The notes under the pieces were generated by a model, which made no database searches, was not told the DNA's origin, and saw nothing but the letters and a program-made list of their open reading frames with translations. Positions 55,430 to 64,000 of a stretch of 64,000 nucleotides of DNA are shown here, piece by piece (positions within the stretch are counted from its first letter, which is position 1; every line of letters begins with the position of its first letter). The position numbers and the translations under genes are program-made. Source of the DNA: Fremontodendron californicum (lineage: Eukaryota > Streptophyta > Magnoliopsida > Malvales > Malvaceae); NCBI GenBank assembly GCA_030761205.1, contig JAULJL010000024.1, positions 14,745,122-14,809,121 on the forward strand. The letters are read 5' to 3'.

Positions 55430-55860
55430 TTTTAAAATGAACAACTCTTTGGTAGTGATAGCTGAAGCTTCTTGAGGAAATACCCAGAATTTTAACTCGT
55501 TTTTAAAAATGAACAAGTCTTCCGTAGTGATAGCTGAAGCTTCTGGAGGTGATACCCAAAATTTTTAGAAATTTTAAAAAAATGAACAAGTTTTCGGTAC
55601 TGATAGCTGAAGCTTCTAGAGGTGATACCCAGAATTTTATAAATTTTAAACAATGAGAAAGTCTTCGGTGGTGACAACTGAAGCTTCTGGAGGAAATACC
55701 CAGAATTTTACAAATTTTAAACAGTGAGAAAGTATTCGGTAGTGATAGCTGAAGCCTCTATAAAGATATCCAAAGTATTCGGTAGTGATAGCTGAAGCCT
55801 CTATTCGGTAGTGATAGCTGAAGCCTCTATAAAGTATTCGGTAGTGATACCCATAATTTT
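55430..55860. repeat. ~70-bp minisatellite, second block
   Basis: Same unit type as 54640-55080, in the form AGTGATAGCTGAAGCTTCTG, GAGG(T/A)GATACCCAGAATTTT, with short partial units at 55735-55850 where TATTCGGTAGTGATAGCTGAAGCCTCTA is repeated in full or part. Confidence 0.9.
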
Positions 55861-56177
55861 GAACACAGCTGAGAACAAGACAGGTTAAGACCCTGAGACC
55901 ATCGTCGAGGTCATTTCTTCTCTTGCAAATAGAACTCGTTTCCTTAAGACGGGTCGAGCCTTGATTAGTTAGGGAACTCAATTTAAGGACAAAATCATCA
56001 CTTTACAGCTTTAATCAAAATGAAAAGATGAAAAGATGAAAAAAATGAAAAAATAAATAATGAATATGAAAACTCCCTTTCCTTTCCTTAACATGAGATT
56101 TCGCTAACCGGACAAAATTAGGGTTTCTTTATCTTTGTCTGATTCCTGATTCTCAGCAATAGTCAAAGAGGGGCAGC

Positions 56178-59100
56178 TGTAGACATCTAATTTTGTCCGG
56201 ACCACTAAAACATGTATGTTTTCTTCCTAAATTGATATTTCAGAATGCAAAAAGACTTTTCTCATCCTGCAGGTGGTACTCTGAAACTCAGTTTAAGAAA
56301 GCAAACATAAAAAGTCAAACTTGAAAAAGTCAACCCCGAAAAAGTCAACCTCAAAAAGTCAACTACAAAAAAAGTCAACCCACTTTCAAAATCAAGATTT
56401 GAAGTTCAATTGAAAAATGGTAAAAGAATTTTGATAATCCGAAGTCTACATTGAAAGATATGGAGTTCGAAAGTTGGGTTACGAAGATTCAGTAAAAAAA
56501 AACCTAGTTCGGGAAATTTTGGGAAAAGTGCTCAAATGATCAAATTGGTCAAAATTGAGGGTTCCAAATGAAAGATAAGCACTGGCTATGGGTAATAGAG
56601 AAGCTACTTGGAGGAAAAATTGAAGGAAAAGTCAATCCGGATGAAAACAGAGAATTAAGGTTTTAATGGATTTTGGTGAAATTGGGGAAAATTACAGAAA
56701 TGGAACGATTCGGTAAAACTAAAACCCTTAATTGATGAAGAGTGATTAAACAAGGATAGCCCAAGGCTCAGTTTGAAGAAAATTCGAGAAAAGAGCCCAT
56801 TGGAGAAAAAAAAGGAAAAACGAGGAAATTTTCGATAGTGAAAAGAGGAAAAACCAAATTGGAAGGGAATTTGACCATAAAAATTGGGAATTTTTGGACC
56901 AACTCCAATTCAGTATATGAAAAAGGCCTAGGAAAAGAGAATCTGAAAATCGGACTTGTTTTGAGCAAAATCGGGCTTCGGAGGTAAAAGGACAAAATTG
57001 GAAAATTTTGGAAAAATAGCAAATGAACTCCAAAAATTCTAAAAATTTGCAGATCTCATTCTTAAACCATTTCGAAGAGATTGATGAAAGAAAATTTGGA
57101 TTCGGAATTCGTTTGCAAAATGGCCAAATCTCGGGTCCCAAATGCAGAAATTCAAGAAGATAAATCCCGAAAAAATACCAAATGAGCTCCAAAAGTTTTG
57201 AAAATTTGTAGATATCATTCTTAAATTATTTGGAAGAGATTGGAGAATGAAAATCTGGATTCAGAGTTCGTTTGCAAAATGGCCAAATCCCAGGCCTACT
57301 ATGTAGTAATTCAAGCAGATAAATCCCCCAAATAAATAGAAAATGAGCTCCAAAAATTATGAAAACTTCCAGATCACAGTTTTAAATTATTTGAAAGAGA
57401 TTGGTGAAGAAAAATCTGGATTTGAAGCTCATTTAAAAAATGGTAAAAGTTCGATTGCACAAAAGGGCAATTTTGGAAGCAAAATCCAAAAAAATAGCAA
57501 ATGGGCTCCAGAAATTATGAAAACTTTCAGAATTCAATTTTTTATTATTTAGGAAGTATTAAAAAAATAAATTTTGAATTTGGAGTCTGTTTTCTATTTA
57601 ATTTGGTTTGGGGGTCAAAAAGGTCATTTCACCGAAGAAATCGAAGAAGGCCTTTAAAAAATTGGAGATTGGGTTGGATTTTTAAAGGGCAATCAGCCAA
57701 GCCCATAATGGAGAGTGATTTTGCTGAGATTTTAGATCAAAGGGCCAAGAGTGAAGAGGAAGGTAGTTATTTTTCTTGATCAAGCCTTTGAAATTGTGAC
57801 ACATGGACCAATGGATGGAGAGGGATGATTTCATATTTATGGCATCCTATTTATGACATCTTCATGACATCATATTTAGGAGCTGATTATTCCAATCTAA
57901 TGGTGGGATTTTACATATAAAGCATCTTGAATTAAAGGCCATTGGATCAAAATTGGTTAGGAAAAAACTACAATATTCTAGAGAATTCTATAAACCATTT
58001 GGCCAAGGCGTTTGGGAAGGGGGAATTAAAATTTTTGCTAGAGCTTTAGGGGATGAATAGAGGCAGTAGCTAAGGGAAAAAAGATAAAAAAAGAAATGAA
58101 AAAGAGAGGAGAAGAAAAAATAAAGATTTGGCTTGCTACTTCATGGTTTTCTCATACTTTATTGACATGATTTTGATATTTTGATTGTCATTTTATTCTC
58201 TTTTTATGAAATAAACTTGTTTTTTAAAATAATTTCTAAGGAGCTTCTACTCTGTTTTTTAAAAGAAATCAAGAAAATAAGTTTTTCTCTATTTTTCGTA
58301 ATGGTTGAATGAATCACTTTTGTTAAATGATTTTGTGTTTGATCTTGTTTATGTGATTTGTTTTGGTAGGTTAGCTTACTTGTGGTAGATTAGCTTGATT
58401 GTGGTAGGTTAGCTTGGTTGTGGTAGTTTAGCTATTGACCATGCTATGTGTTTGTGAAAATGTCTAGCTATATTCATGCATTTGCATTATGATTGCTTAG
58501 TTTAGAATGTTTCCTTTTTAGTCTTGTATTTAGTATGCCATGTGTTTGTGTTATTGCCATGCATTTTTTATGTCTAGGTCTCATTTGCATTGCCATGCAT
58601 TTCATGCATTTTAGACCTAAGTTGCATTAAATGCCATGCAAGTTCATTTTAGGTCTAGGCCATATTCTCTATGCCATGCATTTTTCTTGTCATTTAGGTT
58701 TTAAATCATGCATTCAATTTGCTGTATGATCATGCATTTCATGTCATGCCACATGATTTATGACTTAGACCAATCAATGGTTCAAAGTCTTGCTCATTTT
58801 GAGCATACTTGTGGAAAATTAAAGAGTTGTCAAATTGATTATTCTACCTTTGTGATTTTTTTTACTTAGCCAATTTTTGCCTAACTTTTCAAAAGTGTTA
58901 GCTACTATTTGTGAGTCCTTAGGAGAGTCTCTAACATTTTTACTTTGATTTTTAAATGATTTTATCAAAGGCAAAAAAATGTGTTTTGGCAAAACAGTTT
59001 TTTCACCCAATACTCGTACTTTCCCTTTTTTTGGGCAGTCATCTTTAATCAAAAAATTAATTCAATTTTTTTTCCGTGTAGTTTTACATGTCCTGAGTCT

Positions 59101-60828
59101 CCAGTACATTTTTTAGATTTTTTTTAATTTTAAAAACAGGGGGAAAATCGTGCTTTAAAATTGGACAATAGAGGCACAATTGAATTTGAAGGAAAATCAT
59201 TTTTCTGTTTTGGTCAAGTTACTTAGAGGGGGTTGATTAGGAAGTTTAGCTATTGACTTAGGGTAGTTTCTAAGCTTTTTTAAACTCTAAAAATGATTTC
59301 TCAAGTCTCGGGTTAAGGGTGGTCAAGTCCGAGATTTTAAACTTAGGAAATTAGAGCCATTTAAAAAGGGTTTAGCTAAGTTTTTATTTTTAATCTAAGC
59401 TTTTCAAAATTGTTTTCAAACAATCACAAAGTATTTTGGTTTTAGAATATTTAATTTGATATATTTTCCTAAGGTAGCCGGATATCTTTTTAGATATACG
59501 GATTTCCTTAATTAAAGGAAAAAATACATTCTCATGCATTGCATTTTCCATATTCATGCATATTATATAATATGTAATTTTTGCTATATTTAATTTTCAT
59601 GATGGTGTTATTATTTTTCATTTAAATTTTTGACATTATATTATTTGTTATATGGTTTTGAATATTTCATGATATCCTATGCTTTTTATTTAGTTATTTT
59701 TGTCATATTATTTAGCATATACTATGTTCATGCATTATTATTTTATTTTTATTTTCATGCATATTATATGATAGCATTATTTTATGTGTCATTTAGATTA
59801 TATGCCATATCATTTATATTTGCCATGTCATTTAGATTATTTCATTTCATATAGAATATATTATGTTACCTAGGTCATTTCATTTCATTTAGAATATATT
59901 ATGTCACTTAGGATATTTTATTTCATTTAGAATATATCATATGACTTAGGATATTACATTTCATATAGAATATATCATGTTACCTAGGTCATTTCATTTT
60001 ATTTAGAATATATCATAGAACTTAGGATATTTCATTTCATTAAGAATATGCTAAGACATTTAAATTATGTCATACCATTTAGGTTACATTATATTATTTA
60101 GACTTTGCTATGTCATTTTATTTATGTCATACATATTCATATTTTTTTAAATGTTTTGAAAAAGGTAATGATTTTCAATAAAATAAAAATATTCTCGAGT
60201 TAAAATAATTCATGAGTTCTCTGCCGGGTTTGCTGGGGAGGATATCATCAATTATCATTAATAACAGAATATCTTCTTTAAAATAAGAATGATTCGAAAA
60301 GTTTTCCAAACTAATAAAAATTTCTATATTTTGCCATGTTTGTTGGGAATATAGGAAAATTTTGAATTTTTGGATCATTTTCAATTAAAAATGAAATTAT
60401 TTTTCTTTAAATTGGGAATCAACTTGAAATATCAAATTTAAAATCGACTTTTTTACCGAAACTTGAGATAACACACGATTAATAGGTACCGTTTTATACG
60501 GGAGTTGTGGGGGTGCTAATCCTTCCCCACACGTAACCGAGTCCCGAACCCGCTTCTTTGATTTCTCTGGTTTAAAACGCAGACTTGAAATTGGTTTAAA
60601 AAAAGTTTTAATTAATTTTAAAATGTTTTATAAAACCGATTTTAATAGGTGGCCGATCGCACCTAGCTAAACAAGATTGGTGGCGACTCCATGTCTTTTT
60701 CAAGGTCATTTTCAAAACCTTCATTTTTTCAAGGGAAATTAAGTCATTTTTCCTCAGTTTTTTTTTATGTCACGCTTAATGAATAATAAAGTATTGCGAT
60801 GAGACTTGTTATTTTTTAGGTTGTGACA
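56178..60828 (+). mobile_element. Complete LTR of the gag-only family, 4651 bp
   Basis: Starts TGTAGACATC directly after the polypurine tract and ends GGTTGTGACA, two bases before a PBS. It is both the 3' LTR of the first unit and the 5' LTR of the second. It contains five TTGAC-type motifs reversed (56305-56385), 159-bp units (TCGTTT marks 57109 and 57268, a third near 57429), the 19-bp repeat (58363-58435), the AT-rich array (59830-60100) and the PBS-core copy (60681-60690). No gene is supported. Confidence 0.9.
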
Positions 60829-60830
60829 GC

Positions 60831-60850
60831 TTGGCGACTCCGCTGGGGAC
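60831..60850 (+). other. Primer-binding site of the second gag-only unit
   Basis: TTGGCGACTCCGCTGGGGAC, the best preserved PBS in the window, two bases after the LTR end. Confidence 0.9.
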
Positions 60851-61231
60851 TATTAGAGAGTCAGGCATAGAATTAGTCGTGTGTTATTAAAGTCTCAATT
60901 TTGTTGGTTTAATTGATATTTAATTTTAATTCCCACATTTTTAATAAGGAGAATTTTGAAAATAATAAAATGTTTTTAAGTATGTCCATACTCATGTGAA
61001 TGCATTTTATTATTGTTCTCTAGTTATTTAAGGTTGTATATTATAATTGCTTGTTGGTTAATGCGTTACACTATTCTTGAATATTTTTTTAATAAATAGT
61101 TGGGGCATTTAAAATAAGGGGTGTAGAATAGATGGTGAAAGGTTTGTTGTTACTCCTCACACACTACACGTGCATTTGCATATCATGAGTTCTATACCCG
61201 GGTTCTGTCCTTTTAGGTGGGAGCAAAGTAA

Positions 61232-61328
61232 CTAAGCCTTCGTGATTAACAATCCGCATGGGCTAGTGAAACACTTCTGGAGTACTAAATTACCTAAGCC
61301 TTCGTGATTAACAATCTGCATGGGCTAG
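61232..61328 (+). promoter_or_regulatory. Twin leader motif, second gag-only unit
   Basis: Copies at 61232-61266 and 61294-61328, 35 nt each, 62 nt apart, both with CTAAGCCTTCGTGATTAACA. Closer to each other and to copy 2 than those of the first unit. Confidence 0.55.
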
Positions 61329-62570
61329 GGAAATAGACTCTAACGAATTGAACCCGCTTTTGACGGGGTGCCTTACTAGCTTTCACCGGCGATAGTGAGG
61401 AGCAATTTGGAGCCTTTAGAACTGATTCACCCTCATATAGTGAACCTAGGCGAATCCATGCGAGATTTTCGTTAAATACACCGAAGATAGGAACACATGG
61501 AGGGACATTTATAAACCTTTTGTTACCTATTTTGCACTTTGAATAAGGGTTGTAGATCGGGCAACGATGTACGTACATCGCCCGAAATAAGTTTAATACC
61601 CCGTCCAAAAGGCATCGTGATGCCTAAGTGAGTCGATACTGTTGGGGCAAGTGTTCATAAACTTTTTAAAATTGAAAATATCAAAACATTTTTTTTCAAA
61701 CATTTTTGCATTTTGCATATTTCATGCATGTGTGAATAGAGCATGTACATTTATGGTTGTATTTTTGATCTCATTCTTTGCCATAAATAGTTGGTAATCT
61801 CATTTGATGATCTCATAAACATTCATTGGTTGAATAAGAATTGTAGACCGGTAGTGTTGAATGAACATTTGGACATTGTACCATAGTAGGATCCACTACC
61901 CCGAAATTCTTTTCAAAATAATATCATTGGTTTTTCATAGAGAAAACATGTTTCAAAAAAATCATAAATTAAATTTAGAGGCAAATTTTGCATAATGAGA
62001 TTTTTGAATAATCAAAATTTGGTCCCACCAATTTCGTGTAGTCATTGATTTCTTTGTATATACCATGGTGTTAATTCATTTATTCTTTGCATGTATCATT
62101 TTGACATCATGTTACAGTCATAGCATGCATGGTCATTCATTGTAGAATACGTTTATGACATGCATGGTCATTATTTGTATATACCTGTGTATCAATTTAT
62201 TCATTCTTTAAATATATCATGTTGGCATCAGGTTACATTCATGCATTCATAGTCAGCATGATTTTTCTGTATATACCCATGTATCAATTTATTTATTCTT
62301 TACATGTATCATGTTCGCATCAGGTTGCATTCATGCATTCATAATCAGCATGATTTTTCTGTATAAATCCATGCATTAATTTGCTTATTCTTTACATGCA
62401 TCATGTTGACTTTGGGTTGCATTCACGACAAACATAGTCAGCATGGTTTCTCTGTATATGTTCATGCATTAATCATCAGTATATTCATGCACATAAGAAT
62501 AGAGCATGTACCTTCATAATTGTATTTTTAACCTCATGTCATTTTCATTTGCATGAAAAGGGTTCGAGAT

Positions 62571-63504
62571 ATGAGGAATGAATCGGAGGAACGATTGGGT
62601 GCTTTGGAACGCAATCAAAAGGAGTTTGGACACGAACTCCGGGATTTGAAGGAACAGCTTGTCAAATTTATGAAAATGTTTGAGAATATGAGTAAGAGTA
62701 AAGGGGAATTTTCTTAGGGCTCTACATCGCCTTCGGATCAACCAAAACCATTAGGTCCAGAACATGCAATCCTTGCTGGATCCTGCGCTTGTCAATGCCA
62801 AAAAGGTTGCAATCTTGATGAAATTATGAACAAAATCGTGAAAATGATTAAACCCGAGAGCCTGATACCAAAGATAGAAACCTCGGATCCTATACCATAC
62901 CTGCAAACTGTTCTAGGTCCAAACCAGTATCCCCACCCTACTATGGTCCAATTGTCCATTGGGATGACCACTACGAGATTCCTGAATCCCACTCCATCAC
63001 CACCAACTGCAAGTTCGTACTGTTTCCCTCATCAATCACCTTATCAAGCATCCGAGATAGGAACCTCGAACTATGTACAACCTCCAAGGGCCCTATGTCC
63101 AAATCCATACCCTTACCATGCTATTCCGCCACCTCTCCATGTAAACACTTCGGTTCGAACCTTAGTGCCACCACCAAGTGCCCCAACTCCTAGGCCATGT
63201 GTGACTAAGAAACAACTCAAAACAAGACTCAAGAGCACTATGATCCTATTCCAATCAGCTACCAGGAGCTTCTCCCTATACTGATCCAAAATCACATGGT
63301 TGCCTATATCCCATTGAAACCCCTGTTACCACCATATCCAAAGTGGTATAATCCAAATGCAAGATGTGATTATCACTGTGGAATTGCTGGCCATAGCATT
63401 GAAGACTGTATAGCCTTCAAAAAGAAAGTGCAATCTCTTATAAAGATCAAGTGGATCGATCCAACGACTCTGATTGATAGAGGGCTGGGAAAGCATAATT
63501 AGGA
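62571..63504 (+). pseudogene. Mini-gag of the second unit (two lesions)
   Basis: Same protein as 48536-49466. ATG at 62571. The frame is open through EFGHELRDLKEQLVKFMK, where the first unit has a stop, to a TAG near 62715 (after SKGEFS), then open from 62718 to a 1-bp loss near 63223, then open in the shifted frame to TAG at 63502. The zinc knuckle is complete here: CDYHCGIAGHSIEDC followed by IAFKKKVQSLI. Together with the first unit, every lesion in one copy is intact in the other. Confidence 0.8.
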
Positions 63505-64000
63505 TTGGGAGATTTATGGCAATGATGTAGAAAGACTTCGGTCTGATATGATGTAGTAGGATTGCACTTTTTTTGTAGCCGGTTCTTATAGCCTTAGGAT
63601 TCTAGAAAGAATAAAGTGCTTGTAAAAGATAGTTTTAACTACTGCTCAGATTTTGTAAACATGGTTTATACCATTGTGAACGTTGATATGGGAATGAATT
63701 GATTATGTTTCAAATTTATGAGATGTTGATGATTAAGTTCCTCCGATTCTTATTTCCTCCGTGATATCTTCCTCTTTGCATTTTGCATCCGATCAATTAT
63801 TTATCATACCATACATTCATACATGCATCTTGGTAGCATCAGGTGGTATTCATGACAAACATAGTCAGCATGATTTTTCTGTATATGTTCATGCACTAGT
63901 TTGCTTGTTACATATATCATGTTAGCATTAGGTCGCATTCATAACACACATGGTCAGCATGAGTTTCTTTGTATATACTCTATGTCAATCATTCATTGTT

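Larger units (their letters stand above)
51748..56177 (+). other. 3' non-coding region of the gag-only element
   Basis: 4.4 kb with no supported coding frame and no pol remnants. 51748-52550 I do not recognise. 52560-53400 is homologous, reversed, to the 3' UTR of copies 1 and 2 around 4380-4830, and includes one hairpin (53338-53375). 53400-54140 I do not recognise. 54140-55250 holds CATTTGCATC repeats, 54640-55860 a 70-bp minisatellite, and 55870-56177 the conserved end with AAAGAGGGGCAGC as polypurine tract (56165-56177). Confidence 0.8.
44142..60828 (+). mobile_element. Gag-only, non-autonomous Ogre derivative (first unit of a tandem pair)
   Basis: Plus-strand element with a 5'-truncated LTR (44142-46875), PBS, a leader homologous to Ogre copy 2, mini-gag, gag, a 4.4-kb 3' region and a complete LTR (56178-60828). 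No protease, RT, RNase H or integrase sequence is seen in 51748-56177, although that region contains 3' UTR blocks homologous (reversed) to copies 1 and 2. It therefore needs pol from an autonomous partner. Pol-less elements that keep gag are known in plants; this one has two gag-like frames. Confidence 0.85.
60829..64000 (+). mobile_element. Internal region of the second gag-only unit, cut by the window end
   Basis: It begins with the PBS and follows 46876-49960 closely, base by base with a few percent differences, to the end of the window. The leader, the ~92-bp repeats (62100-62480), mini-gag and post-mini-gag spacer are all present. The full gag should follow just beyond the window. Confidence 0.9.

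Noticed and set aside
57906..57925. TATA box in CATATAAAGC of the gag-only LTR
   Set aside because: The motif is short in an AT-rich region, I found no equivalent at the same place in the other LTRs and no start site evidence.
1..64000. Host genes, tRNA or rRNA genes
   Set aside because: No frame or structure outside the retrotransposon parts has support; all longer frames are gag, pol, ORF1 or LTR antisense.

Overview
This window is a block of plant repeat DNA with no host gene that I can support. It is almost entirely made of large Ty3/gypsy LTR retrotransposons of the Tat lineage, of the Ogre type. The evidence is: LTRs of about 4.7-5.4 kb that begin TGTAGACACC and end in CA; a primer-binding site of the form TTGGCGACTCC(G/T/A)CTGGGGAC two bases after the LTR; an extra ORF1 upstream of gag; gag-pro followed by a probable intron and then RT; two RNase H domains in tandem (the usual Ty3 one plus a second D-E-D-D one); an integrase; and a long 3' untranslated region with tandem repeats. 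The host is most likely a dicot, but I cannot name the species. The DNA is AT-rich and methylation-type C-to-T decay is evident.

Layout. 1-20159 is Ogre copy 1 on the minus strand. Its 3' LTR is cut by the window start (1-2811), its internal region is 2812-15081 and its 5' LTR is 15082-20159. 20160-39434 is Ogre copy 2, also minus: part of its 3' LTR (20160-23155), the internal region and a 5' LTR (34019-39434). Copy 1 sits inside the 3' LTR of copy 2. 39435 to about 44141 is a minus-strand LTR fragment of a third, more diverged copy, into which copy 2 inserted. At about 44141 this fragment meets, head to head, a truncated plus-strand LTR. From there to 64000 the order is LTR (44142-46875), internal region (46876-56177), complete LTR (56178-60828), and a second internal region (60829 to beyond 64000). 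This is a tandem LTR-INT-LTR-INT structure.

The minus-strand copies carry ORF1, gag, protease, RT, RNase H, aRNase H and integrase. All are broken by stops and frameshifts in copy 1. Copy 2 has lost the RT core and the intron in a 1.9-kb deletion but keeps a nearly intact RNase H/aRNase H/integrase-N stretch. The plus-strand element has no protease, RT or integrase. It carries a short mini-gag (coiled coil, proline-rich stretch and zinc knuckle, but no capsid domain), then a full gag, then 4.4 kb of non-coding 3' region. It looks like a non-autonomous gag-only partner that shares the leader, the PBS and parts of the 3' UTR with the autonomous Ogre copies and would depend on their pol.

The points most worth a second look are: the mini-gag plus gag layout of a pol-less Ogre derivative; a duplicated 35-nt leader motif with the same 62-nt spacing in both families; paired 3' UTR hairpins whose stems differ in sequence but keep the same shape; replacement of a 23-bp 3' UTR minisatellite by an unrelated 70-bp one between conserved flanks; an exact 159-bp period inside the LTRs of all copies; and a second PBS-core sequence inside the LTR end.
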